Shown one piece after another: positions 7,993-15,296 of a stretch of DNA of 64,000 nt; within the stretch, counting starts at the first letter, position 1, and each line of letters begins with the position of its first letter. The position numbers and the translations under genes were made by a program. The notes below the pieces were generated by a model, which saw only the letters and a list, made by a program, of their open reading frames with translations, ran no database searches and had not been told where the DNA came from. Source of the stretch: Clostridiaceae bacterium (GTDB lineage: Bacteria; Bacillota; Clostridia; Lachnospirales; Lachnospiraceae); contig CAJTGE010000005.1 of assembly GCA_910575795.1 (NCBI GenBank), positions 62,001-126,000 of the forward strand. The letters are read 5' to 3'.

Positions 7993-8302
7993 TTGACAGG
8001 AAGGTGTAATCATAAAGATATCTGTCTTGAAGCCCCTGCGCCTTCCGGCGTTTGATACGCTCCATGCGTTCCCTCCGTTCCTCCATGGCTTTCCGTTCTT
8101 CCTTCTTTTTGTCGGCGTTCACACAGCGCCGGATTGTGGCGGCATGGTTTTTATAGCCTTTTCCGCTGGATTCCATATACTCGGACAGCCGTTCAATGTA
8201 CTGTTCCCAAAAAGAGGGGAGTTCCGCCAGTTCTGCAGAAGATAGAAATACATTCCGGTATCTCCAGTGACGTTTTGTAAAGGACTTTTTAATCAAATTC
8301 AC
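7964..8302 (-). pseudogene. Truncated replication-protein-like gene remnant
   Basis: A 112-residue open frame starting at a GTG without a ribosome binding site. The block FLSSAELAELPSFWEQYIERLSEYMESSGKGYKNHAATIRRCVNAD resembles the C-terminal region of phage or plasmid replication-organiser proteins (helical, with a KNHAATIRRW-like signature), and the rest is highly charged. The N-terminal DNA-binding part is missing. The final residues (LSKSRRA) and the stop codon come from the 54-bp repeat at 7939-7992, so the reading frame runs into an element that probably arrived later. Best read as the remnant of a mobile element gene; the family assignment is tentative. Confidence 0.5.
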
Positions 8303-8321
8303 AGAAAATATACATTTCAGG

Positions 8322-8363
8322 GAAAAAAATAAGGCCGGGAACTTGTTTTTAGATTCCCGGCCT
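8322..8363 (-). terminator. Terminator of the Rpn-type nuclease gene (minus strand)
   Basis: AGGCCGGGAA (8332-8341) pairs with TTCCCGGCCT (8354-8363). On the minus strand the hairpin is followed by a U-tract (plus-strand A-run at 8323-8329). It lies just beyond the stop of the gene at 8373. Confidence 0.85.
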
Positions 8364-8372
8364 ACGGTTTTA

Positions 8373-9227
8373 CTATGCTGTCCGTTCTGCTTTCAGTTTT
8401 TTCACTTCGTCAAGTGGAAGTCCTGCGTATTCCGCAATTTTTTCAAGTGTCAATATTCCATCTGTCAACATTCTTTTAGCAGTATTTATTGCCCCTTCTT
8501 TTATGCCCTCTTGTAAAGATTCTTTTCTCATATCCTCCATGACTTTGCACATGATTAAAATGCCCTCCTTACTTTCCTTGAAAAAACGAACTCTGTCTGC
8601 CAGTGTCGTATAATACATATCTGCCGCATTAGTACATGAAAAATCATGCATGAGTTTTCCGATTGGCGTATCTCCACGGTAAGCGCCATTTACATACAGT
8701 ATGTGCGAACCGTCCTCAAATCTTTCCCCGGTTCCTAAAAAGCACCTCTCAATCGGATAGAGCGGCAGCCCTTTTCCCATTACGTCATTTTCTGTGATAA
8801 AGATTACCCACGTTTCCGGCAGCTTATCGAAGTCCTCGCCTTTTTTCAAAAGGTTTGCGTCCATCATGCCGCTGTTGTACCTTGCTCTTTTTCTCCCGGC
8901 TCCTTTGTCGGAGCGCTGTACCTCCACATTCAGTTTTGCCCCTGTGCTGTCCGTAGCCAGGATATCCAGCTTTACCGAACGGTTCAGCAGGTTCTCCACA
9001 AATACCTGGGTGCGGACATCCAGCGCCTTTAAATCCGGTTTTTCCAGCACAATCTGCAATACCAGTTCTATGCTTGCCGTATCTCCCTCAAAACACTTTG
9101 TGAGGAAATCATCATCAATCAGGCGAAAGCCTTTCAGCCTCTGTAAATCTTCCTGATGTTTCTGGTCTATCTGCTGCGTCACTGTCAATCTTCCCACCTG
9201 CTTTCCCTTCTGTTTTCGTATCTCCAT
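8373..9227 (-). CDS. Rpn family recombination-promoting nuclease / PD-(D/E)XK transposase-like protein
   Basis: 284 residues. The core SVKLDILATDSTGAKLNVEVQ (about residues 88-109) is the PD-(D/E)XK signature of the Rpn/PDDEXK_2 family: Asp, then Glu-x-Gln, within beta strands. The start YGFRLIDDDFLTKCF-like region and the helical C-terminal tail (MRKESLQEGIKEGAINTAKRM, then a short helix with ISxxxIAEYAGLPLDEVKKL character) are also typical. Family members are Mg-dependent DNA endonucleases that raise RecA-independent recombination and are spread as multigene sets in gut anaerobes. The gene has its own terminator and is convergent with the deacylase side. Confidence 0.85.
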   Translation of the reverse strand: MEIRKQKGKQVGRLTVTQQIDQKHQEDLQRLKGFRLIDDDFLTKCFEGDTASIELVLQIVLEKPDLKALDVRTQVFVENLLNRSVKLDILATDSTGAKLNVEVQRSDKGAGRKRARYNSGMMDANLLKKGEDFDKLPETWVIFITENDVMGKGLPLYPIERCFLGTGERFEDGSHILYVNGAYRGDTPIGKLMHDFSCTNAADMYYTTLADRVRFFKESKEGILIMCKVMEDMRKESLQEGIKEGAINTAKRMLTDGILTLEKIAEYAGLPLDEVKKLKAERTA

Positions 9228-9532
9228 ACTACCATAAACCTCCTGATTTTACAAGCCGGGAGCCAGCGCATTTCTGAATCCCGGCCTGTTTCCGTTATCG
9301 CTTTTTTACATCTGCTGTATCTCATTTTTCAGCATACGCTTGATTTTCTCGCTACCCATAAATTCCCCTTTTCATGCAATTAAACTTTGTTATCCCTTAC
9401 TCACAATCGCATGATTCCGGCTTTTAACCTCCCCCTCTGGTACTGTATAGTTAGTAACAGTATGTGACCGAAACGGACACACCAAAAGAAAAGGTGGCTG
9501 CCTGCCTTTTTCAGCCCGCAACCGCCTTTTCT
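9228..9532. other. Intergenic region with a hairpin and no supported gene
   Basis: GCCGGGA (9255-9261) pairs with TCCCGGC (9279-9285). Minus-strand 9306-9359 encodes only 17 residues (MGSEKIKRMLKNEIQQM), preceded by an AAGGGG-like site; it may be a decayed C-terminal piece of another nuclease-family gene. Nothing else is recognisable. Confidence 0.5.
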
Positions 9533-9742
9533 TTACCATTCAATATCACTATCTTTCACATATTCCCCTCTGTCTATTCTCTGCTCTGCCGCTTCCAGCC
9601 GCTTCCGCTCTTCCGGCGTCAGCTTTGTAAAATCCGGGTCCCAGGCAAGCACCAGACGCTTGATAAGCTGGCTTGCAAGTTCCTGTTCGCTCTCTGGCAG
9701 CATTTCCAGCATTTTGACCGATTCCTGAATTACCTGTGTCAT
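9533..9742 (-). CDS. Small protein downstream of a RelE-type toxin, putative antitoxin
   Basis: 69 residues, mostly helical and acidic (MTQVIQESVKMLEML, then PEERKRLEAAEQRIDRGEYVKDSDIEW). The tail resembles the C-termini of small RelB/DUF-type antitoxins (basic-acidic helix ending in a short acidic peptide). Start at 9742 is chosen because GGAGG lies eight bases upstream; longer frames run back into the toxin gene. It begins 17 bases after the RelE-like stop codon, and all three genes run on the minus strand as one operon. Confidence 0.65.
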   Translation of the reverse strand: MTQVIQESVKMLEMLPESEQELASQLIKRLVLAWDPDFTKLTPEERKRLEAAEQRIDRGEYVKDSDIEW

Positions 9743-9758
9743 GCTCTCAACCTCCATT

Positions 9759-10019
9759 CTATTTATAAATATCTCCGCGGCTCCCGATCTCCATAACAAT
9801 CAGTATTTCTATTTCTCCGTCCTGCGTATACCGATAAATCACGCGATATTTCCCAACCCTCAAACGGTGTCTGCCGTCTTTATAGCCCTGCATTGGCCTT
9901 ATATCGCCTTTGGGCGGCTTCTGTGTCAGCCCTTTGATTGCGTCCCTTATGGAATCCCTTAATTTCTGCGGAAGCCCCTGCAGATACTTGACCGCCGCTT
10001 TATCATACCTGATTTCCAT
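9759..10019 (-). CDS. RelE/ParE family toxin
   Basis: 86 residues with the RelE/ParE layout: YDKAAVKYLQGLPQKLRDSIRDAI (two N-terminal helices), PKGDIRPMQGYKDGRHRLRVGKYRVIYRY (central beta sheet with conserved G-x-x-R-x-R-x-G-x-Y-R) and EIEILIVMEIGSRGDIYK at the end. RelE relatives cleave mRNA on the ribosome; ParE relatives act on gyrase. The R-x-R-x-G-x-Y-R pattern favours a RelE-type ribonuclease. It is flanked by two small proteins in the same operon, either of which could be the partner. Confidence 0.85.
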   Translation of the reverse strand: MEIRYDKAAVKYLQGLPQKLRDSIRDAIKGLTQKPPKGDIRPMQGYKDGRHRLRVGKYRVIYRYTQDGEIEILIVMEIGSRGDIYK

Positions 10020-10046
10020 GTACCCCGCTTTTGTTCTTTCACTTGA

Positions 10047-10298
10047 TTATTCCTCTTTCCATGTCAGTTCTTCCCCAGTATCCCTTTTATATTTTTCCTT
10101 TATGGCTTCCACTACATAACTGTTATAAGAAGAATAGCCCTGCTCTTTTGCTATCTCTTTCATACGCGCCTTAAATCCTTTTGGAACCGCCAGTTCCGCC
10201 CTGTCATAATTTTTATCACGGTATCGGTTTTTTGCCGCCGTTGCCGCCGGCCCCCTGGGTATTGTCCACTTTTTTTCCTGCGTCTGCTGTTCTGCCAT
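10047..10298 (-). CDS. Ribbon-helix-helix protein, probable antitoxin and autorepressor
   Basis: 83 residues. After a basic N-terminal tail, DRAELAVPKGFKARMKEIAKEQGYSSYNSYVVEAI has the beta strand-helix-turn-helix pattern of Arc/MetJ-type ribbon-helix-helix DNA-binding proteins. It is the first gene of the minus-strand operon, with GGAG and GAGG sites before the ATG, and an inverted repeat (TACTT/AAGTA) lies in its promoter. That arrangement suggests it represses its own operon. It could be the antitoxin for the RelE-type protein or a separate regulator. Confidence 0.7.
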   Translation of the reverse strand: MAEQQTQEKKWTIPRGPAATAAKNRYRDKNYDRAELAVPKGFKARMKEIAKEQGYSSYNSYVVEAIKEKYKRDTGEELTWKEE

Positions 10299-10327
10299 TC
10301 CTCAATCTCCGTTTCTTTTTATAGCTT

Positions 10328-10359
10328 ATTGTATCACATTCTTTCTACTTACGGAAGTA
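10328..10359 (-). promoter_or_regulatory. Promoter with overlapping inverted repeat for the toxin-antitoxin operon
   Basis: On the minus strand, TTCCGT, a 17-base spacer and TACAAT (plus 10328-10333) form a weak -35/-10 pair. TACTT-ACGG-AAGTA (10346-10359) straddles the -35 element and is a plausible operator for the ribbon-helix-helix protein. Confidence 0.5.
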
Positions 10360-10496
10360 TGCAAAATGCACAAATCTACGGTTCAGATAGTAATGGGTTT
10401 AGAATCTGACGCCGGCGCCCTCCCGCGACAAACTCCCCCCGCAGCCGTTCACTTCGCTTAGCTAAATCGGATTCTGTTAATTTTTTAACATCTGTC

Positions 10497-10525
10497 TTGT
10501 CACATGAAAAGATATATGCTATACT
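10497..10525 (+). promoter_or_regulatory. Promoter of the nad operon, possible NiaR target
   Basis: TTGTCA (10497-10502), a 17-base spacer and TATACT (10520-10525). The -35 element lies in CTGTCTTGTCACATG, an imperfect inverted repeat that could bind the NiaR repressor encoded by the last gene of the operon. The promoter is well supported; the operator is inference. Confidence 0.7.
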
Positions 10526-10597
10526 GTTGCCAGAAAAAACGCCGGAAAAGGAAGCGCCGCAGGCGCATTCCCCACACCCGGCAGAATAGAGGGCAGC

Positions 10598-11506
10598 ATG
10601 ACAAAACAGGAGGAAATACAGAGATTAAAGGCAGAGAAAGACGCGGCTATTCTGGCGCATTTTTATGTGGCGCCGGAGATCCAGGAGGCGGCGGATTACA
10701 TAGGGGATTCCTTTAAACTGAGCAGGATTGCAAAGGATCTCCCCAATCAGACGATCGTTTTCTGCGGCGTGTCATTCATGGGAGAGAGCGGAAAGCTTTT
10801 GAGTCCGGGAAAACGCATACTGATGCCGGCTCCGGACGCGGACTGTCCGATGGCCCATATGGTAACCAGACAGGAGGTGGAGCGCGCCAGAGAGCAGTAC
10901 CCGGATTTGGCGGTTGTCTGCTATGTCAACTCCACGGCAGAGATCAAATCCTGGTCGGATGTGTGCGTGACATCCGCGAATGCGGTGAAGATTGTGAAAA
11001 ATCTCCCGAACCGGAATATTCTCTTTATTCCGGATAAAAATCTGGGACGTTTTGTGGCGCGGCAGGTTCCGGAAAAGAATGTGATGCTGGTAAATGGCTT
11101 CTGCCCGATCCATGAGGGGATGAAGGCGCAGGAGATTGAGGCTCTTAAGAAAGAGCACCCCAAAGCAGAGGTGCTGGCCCACCCGGAATGCAATGAAAGC
11201 GTGCTTGCCATGGCGGATTACATCGGCTCAACGAGCGGGATCCTTGCGTATGCAAAGGAGAGCGGCGCAGAGGAATTTATCATCGGAACCGAGATCGGCG
11301 TCCTGCACGAGCTGAAGAAGCAGAATCCGGGCAAGCGCTTTTTTGTTCCCGCCACGCCCCCGGTCTGCTATGATATGAAGAAAATCACGCTGGATCAGAT
11401 TATCCGCGTATTAAAGACAGGGGATCATGAGGCGAGTGTGGACGGACAGTACGCGGACCGGGCCGGGGCGGGCCTTTCCAGGATGCTGGAGCTGGCGGGC
11501 CGGTAA
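10598..11506 (+). CDS. nadA: Quinolinate synthase A
   Basis: 302 residues. It condenses iminoaspartate with dihydroxyacetone phosphate to make quinolinate, using a [4Fe-4S] cluster. Family segments seen: AILAHFYVAPEIQEAADYIGDS (N-terminal), VVCYVNSTAEIKSWSDVCVTSANA, NGFCPIHEGM, HPECNES and FVPATPPVCYDMKKITL; the Cys of the first, of HPECNE/NGFC and of PPVCYD are the expected cluster ligands. It is the first gene of nadA-nadB-nadC-niaR. The 161 bases before nadB hold a short CAGGCGG/CCGCCTG hairpin and a doubled GAGAGCAGTCC. Confidence 0.95.
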   Translation: MTKQEEIQRLKAEKDAAILAHFYVAPEIQEAADYIGDSFKLSRIAKDLPNQTIVFCGVSFMGESGKLLSPGKRILMPAPDADCPMAHMVTRQEVERAREQYPDLAVVCYVNSTAEIKSWSDVCVTSANAVKIVKNLPNRNILFIPDKNLGRFVARQVPEKNVMLVNGFCPIHEGMKAQEIEALKKEHPKAEVLAHPECNESVLAMADYIGSTSGILAYAKESGAEEFIIGTEIGVLHELKKQNPGKRFFVPATPPVCYDMKKITLDQIIRVLKTGDHEASVDGQYADRAGAGLSRMLELAGR

Positions 11507-11668
11507 AAGAGAGCAGTCCAGGAGAGCAGTCCTTAAGAGCGGGGCGGTAAGAGTCAGGCGGAACGGCCGCCTGGCCAGTCGGGCCGGGCCCGAGCGCGAA
11601 AGGCGCAGGGACTTTCCGGACAGGAGGACGCAGGAAGGCGCATAAGCCGATGCGGCGAAGGAGATAAG

Positions 11669-12886
11669 ATGACAAGGGATATTTATGTGGATGTGGCCAT
11701 TGCCGGGTGCGGGGTGGCGGGCCTTTACACGGCCTTACATCTGCCAAGGGAAATGCGGGTTCTGCTCATCTGCAAGGAGGGCATGGAAGAGTGCGATTCC
11801 ATGCTGGCGCAGGGCGGGATCTGCGTGATGCGGGATGAGGCGGATTACGATTCATATTTTGAGGATACGATGCGCGCGGGGCATTATGAAAACCGTCGGG
11901 AGAGCGTGGATATCATGATCCGCGCAAGCCGCGGGGTGATTGACCGGCTTTTAAGCTTTGGCGTTGAGTTTGACAAAACCCCCGACGGCAGTTTACAATA
12001 TACAAAAGAGGGCGCGCACTCCAGGCCCCGGATCTGTTTTCACGAGGACATTACGGGAAAAGCGATCACGCAGACGCTGCAGCGCCATGTAAAGCGCCTT
12101 CCCAACGCGGCAATCCTGGAATACACGACGATGACGGATATTCTGGAGGAAAATGGGATCTGTACGGGGATGACGGCGCGGACAAGAGACGGCGGGCTCT
12201 TACGGATCCACGCGCAGGATACGGTGATGGCGACCGGAGGCATAGGGGGGCTGTTTGAGCGATCAACCAATTTTCCGAGCCTGACGGGCGACGCGCTGCG
12301 TGTGGCAAAGGGGCATGGGATCCGCCTGGAGCACCTGGATTATATCCAGATCCACCCCACCAGCCTGTATACGGAGAAGCCGGGAAGAAGCTTTCTGATT
12401 TCCGAGTCGGCCAGGGGCGAGGGGGCGGTTCTGCTGAACCAGAAGAGGGAGCGCTTTGTAGACGAGCTTCTTCCGAGAGATGTGGTGACGCAGGGGATCG
12501 AGCGGCAGATGAAGGAGGAGAACAGCCGTTATGTCTGGCTGTCGTTTGCGTCAGTGCCGCAGGAGACGATCCGGAGCCATTTTCCCAACATATATAAGAG
12601 ATGCCTTGAAGAAGGCTATGATATTACAAGGGAGCCGATCCCGGTCGTCCCGGCCCAGCACTATTTTATGGGCGGAATCTATGTGGACAGCGAGTCCAGG
12701 ACTACCATGGAGCATCTGTATGCGGTCGGGGAGACGAGCTGCAACGGAGTGCACGGGAAAAACCGGCTGGCCAGCAACAGCCTGCTGGAAAGCCTTGTAT
12801 TTGCAGAGAGGGCGGCCGTCTCGATCGCGGCCGCCCGGAAAGAGGAGGTATCATATGAACCCGATTACCATGCTGCTTGCGGCTGA
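11669..12886 (+). CDS. nadB: L-aspartate oxidase
   Basis: 405 residues. The flavoprotein oxidises L-aspartate to iminoaspartate, the substrate of NadA. The FAD-binding motif is IAGCGVAGLYTALHL near the N-terminus; MLAQGGICV, GGIGGLF, ESARGEGAVLLN and the final NGVHGKNRLASNSLLESLVF are typical of the succinate dehydrogenase/NadB flavoprotein family. The protein stops soon after that motif, so the C-terminal helical domain of longer NadB proteins (500+ residues) is missing, as in many Clostridia. Anaerobic use implies an electron acceptor other than oxygen. nadC starts inside its last codons. Confidence 0.93.
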   Translation: MTRDIYVDVAIAGCGVAGLYTALHLPREMRVLLICKEGMEECDSMLAQGGICVMRDEADYDSYFEDTMRAGHYENRRESVDIMIRASRGVIDRLLSFGVEFDKTPDGSLQYTKEGAHSRPRICFHEDITGKAITQTLQRHVKRLPNAAILEYTTMTDILEENGICTGMTARTRDGGLLRIHAQDTVMATGGIGGLFERSTNFPSLTGDALRVAKGHGIRLEHLDYIQIHPTSLYTEKPGRSFLISESARGEGAVLLNQKRERFVDELLPRDVVTQGIERQMKEENSRYVWLSFASVPQETIRSHFPNIYKRCLEEGYDITREPIPVVPAQHYFMGGIYVDSESRTTMEHLYAVGETSCNGVHGKNRLASNSLLESLVFAERAAVSIAAARKEEVSYEPDYHAACG

Positions 12887-13709
12887 TAAATATATCCGTC
12901 TTGCGCTGGAGGAAGACATCAACAGCGAGGATGTGTCCACAAACGCCGTTATGCCGGAGTACAGGAAGGGAGAGGTGCAGCTTATCTGTAAGGAGGACGG
13001 CATCATCGCCGGGCTTCCCGTATTCGGCCGTGTGTTTACCATACTGGATCCGGACACAGAGATTGTGTATGACGTAAAAGACGGCGACGCGGTGAAAAAA
13101 GGCTGGCATCTTGCCACCGTGACAGGAGATATCAGGGTCCTTCTTTCCGGAGAGCGCACGGCGCTCAATTATCTGCAGCGCTTAAGCGGAATCGCGACCT
13201 ATACAAACACAGTGGCAAAGCTTCTGGAAGGAACGAAAACCACGCTTCTGGACACAAGGAAAACCACGCCCTGCATGAGGATATTTGAAAAATACGCGGT
13301 GAAGGTGGGCGGCGGCTCGAACCACCGCTACAACTTATCAGACGGCGTCCTGCTCAAGGACAATCACATCGACGCCGCCGGAGGCGTAAAAGAGGCCGTG
13401 GAGGCCGCCAGGGCTTATGCGCCGTTTGTGCGGAGGATCGAGGTGGAGACAGAGAATCTTGACATGGTGCGGGAGGCCGTGGAGGCCGGGGCGGATATTA
13501 TCATGCTGGACAATATGGCGCCGGAGGAGATGGCAGAGGCGATCCGCATCATCGGCGGCCGCGCCCGTACCGAGTGTTCAGGAAATATAACAAAAGAAAA
13601 CATCAAAACCATTACCAGCCTGGGCGTTGACTATGTGTCCAGCGGCGCGCTGACCCACTCCGCGCCGATTCTGGATATCAGCCTGAAGCATCTGCGGGCA
13701 TTTTCATAA
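12855..13709 (+). CDS. nadC: Nicotinate-nucleotide pyrophosphorylase (quinolinate phosphoribosyltransferase)
   Basis: 284 residues, normal length. It converts quinolinate and PRPP to nicotinate mononucleotide, joining the de novo branch to NAD synthesis. Conserved segments are ERTALNYLQRLSGIAT, LDTRKTTPCMR, KVGGGSNHRYNLSDGVLLKDNHI and the C-terminal VDYVSSGALTHSAPILDISL barrel strand. ATG 12855 has GGAGG nine bases upstream and overlaps the end of nadB by 32 bases, implying coupled translation. Confidence 0.95.
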   Translation: MNPITMLLAADKYIRLALEEDINSEDVSTNAVMPEYRKGEVQLICKEDGIIAGLPVFGRVFTILDPDTEIVYDVKDGDAVKKGWHLATVTGDIRVLLSGERTALNYLQRLSGIATYTNTVAKLLEGTKTTLLDTRKTTPCMRIFEKYAVKVGGGSNHRYNLSDGVLLKDNHIDAAGGVKEAVEAARAYAPFVRRIEVETENLDMVREAVEAGADIIMLDNMAPEEMAEAIRIIGGRARTECSGNITKENIKTITSLGVDYVSSGALTHSAPILDISLKHLRAFS

Positions 13710-13753
13710 AAAGCCGCCGGAAAGGGCCGCGCATAGTTTTAAAGATCTGGCTT

Positions 13754-13807
13754 CATGTACTCCCGAAATCCCACAAAATCAGGCGCAGAGAGATTTCGGG
13801 AGCACAT
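13754..13807 (+). repeat. 54-bp dispersed hairpin repeat, copy B
   Basis: The best-preserved copy: CATGTACTCCCGAAATC at the left pairs with GATTTCGGGAGCACAT at the right (one mismatch), enclosing CCACAAAATCAGGCGCAGAGA. It lies 44 bases after nadC, and its right edge is followed by GAAAGGGGG, the ribosome binding site of niaR. Confidence 0.85.
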
Positions 13808-13830
13808 TTTCAGAGAAAGGGGGATGGCAG

Positions 13831-14373
13831 ATGGAAACAGCGATGACCGGAGCGGATCGCAGGAAGAGGATTCTGGCAATGATGAGGCAGTCTGCAAAGC
13901 CCCTGTCAGGCGGCGCGCTTGGCAGGGAGACCGGCGTGAGCCGTCAGGTGGTGGTGCAGGATATCGCGCTGCTCAGGACCGAAGGCCATCCCATCGTGGC
14001 TACTGCCAGGGGTTATATTTTAGACGAGCCGAAGCATGCGGTACGCCTGTTTAAGGTATTTCACACAAATGAACAGACCGGGGAAGAGCTGAAATCCATC
14101 GTGGATCTGGGAGGCTGCGTGCTGGATGTGGCTGTCAACCACCGCGTTTACGGGAAGATGTCGGCTCCGCTGAATATCAAAAACCGCCGGGATGTGCAGG
14201 TCTTTCTGGAGCAGCTAAAGAGCGGAAAATCTATCCCGCTGATGAATATTACCTCCGGCTATCATTTCCACAGAGTCAGCGCTGAGGAGGAGGAGATATT
14301 GGACGAGATCGAGGAGATGCTTCGGGAGAGGCATTTCCTGACCGAATTCATGCCGTATGAACAGGAGGGGTGA
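13831..14373 (+). CDS. niaR: NiaR family transcriptional repressor of NAD genes
   Basis: 180 residues. An N-terminal winged-helix domain (residues ~8-60, SGGALGRETGVSRQVVVQDIALLRTEG) is followed by a 3H domain (~75-175) with the histidines in VNHRVYG and GYHFHRV, the nicotinate- and metal-binding fold of NiaR (YrxA). NiaR represses NAD synthesis and niacin uptake genes when nicotinate is plentiful. Being the last gene of nadABC, it is likely autoregulated with them. ATG 13831 follows AAAGGGGG, which directly follows repeat copy B. Confidence 0.9.
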   Translation: METAMTGADRRKRILAMMRQSAKPLSGGALGRETGVSRQVVVQDIALLRTEGHPIVATARGYILDEPKHAVRLFKVFHTNEQTGEELKSIVDLGGCVLDVAVNHRVYGKMSAPLNIKNRRDVQVFLEQLKSGKSIPLMNITSGYHFHRVSAEEEEILDEIEEMLRERHFLTEFMPYEQEG

Positions 14374-14436
14374 AGCGCGGGCAGGGTTATCAGCGGCCCT
14401 CTCACGACAAACAACGCTCCGCAATCCGGTATCAAA

Positions 14437-14460
14437 GGGGTCAAAAGACCTTTTGACCCC
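14437..14460 (+). terminator. Perfect palindrome after niaR, terminator-like without a T-run
   Basis: GGGGTCAAAAG pairs perfectly with CTTTTGACCCC around AC. No T-tract follows, so termination strength is uncertain; it may also be a dispersed palindrome. It separates the nad operon from the bio promoter. Confidence 0.55.
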
Positions 14461-14505
14461 GACATCTTACCATTGACATGTGAAGAGTAATGGATATTTT
14501 ACAAA

Positions 14506-14557
14506 TGTAAACAATAAATAAAAATAAGTTGACAATTTACCCATGTTGCGCTATCAT
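14506..14557 (+). promoter_or_regulatory. BirA-type operator overlapping the bioDA promoter
   Basis: TGTAAAC (14506-14512), 15 bases, then GTTGACA (14528-14534): inverted half-sites with the spacing of biotin repressor sites. The promoter TTGACA (14529-14534), 17 bases, TATCAT (14552-14557) shares the right half-site, so BirA-biotinyl-AMP binding would block RNA polymerase. The promoter is strong by consensus; BirA binding is inferred from spacing and gene context. Confidence 0.7.
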
Positions 14558-14600
14558 CATGAAAGAAACCATATTTGTTAATTCTGAGGTGATGCACAAC

Positions 14601-15296
14601 ATGGGTAAAGCGCTCTTTATTGCCGGAACCGGGACGGATGTCGGGAAAACGTACGCAGCCGGCCTGATTGTAAAAAAGCTTAGCCAGAGCGGCGCTTCTG
14701 CGGCTTACTATAAAGCGGCTGTGAGCGGAAACGTCCGGGGCGGGGACGGGAAGCTGATTCCGGGCGACGCTCTCTATGTAAAGACAATTTCAGGGATCTG
14801 CCAGCCGCTTGAGCAGATGTGTCCCTATGTCTATGAGCATGCGGTTTCCCCGCATCTGGCGGCCGGGATGGAGGGAAATCCGGTCCGGATGGATCGCGTG
14901 CTTGCTCTGTTTAAAGAGCTCTGCGGGACATATGAGTATGTGACCATGGAGGGATCCGGAGGGATTCTGTGCCCGATACGCTTTGACGGGACGGAGATCT
15001 GGCTTGCGGATATCGTGAAAGCCTGCGGGGCGGGCTGCCTCCTTGTGGCGGACGCCGGCCTGGGGGCTATCAATGCGGCGGGCCTGACTGCTTTCTATAT
15101 GAGGGAAAAGGGGATCCCCCTGAAAGGGATTATATTGAACCATTTCCGGCCGGGGGACGGGCTGCACGAGGATAACCGGAAGATGTGCGAGTATGTGACA
15201 GGAGTAAAGGTCGCAGCCTGCATAAAAGACGGCGACCGGGATCTGGAGCTTTCAGGAGACTGCTTAAAATCGCTGTATGAGGAGGTGCTGCAATGA
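14601..15296 (+). CDS. bioD: Dethiobiotin synthetase
   Basis: 231 residues. It closes the ureido ring of dethiobiotin from diaminopelargonate, CO2 and ATP. The P-loop is GTGTDVGKT near the N-terminus; the Lys of YYKAAVSG and EGSGGILCPI are the conserved substrate-site blocks. ATG 14601 is chosen: GAGGTG lies nine bases upstream and it starts MGKALFIAGTGTD as in homologues; earlier ATGs would place the promoter inside the gene. It overlaps bioA by 4 bases (ATGA). Confidence 0.93.
   Translation: MGKALFIAGTGTDVGKTYAAGLIVKKLSQSGASAAYYKAAVSGNVRGGDGKLIPGDALYVKTISGICQPLEQMCPYVYEHAVSPHLAAGMEGNPVRMDRVLALFKELCGTYEYVTMEGSGGILCPIRFDGTEIWLADIVKACGAGCLLVADAGLGAINAAGLTAFYMREKGIPLKGIILNHFRPGDGLHEDNRKMCEYVTGVKVAACIKDGDRDLELSGDCLKSLYEEVLQ

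Noticed and set aside
12531-12854. Extension of NadC upstream of ATG 12855
   Set aside because: It is nadB sequence read in another frame; NadC proteins start at the DKYIRLALEEDI region.
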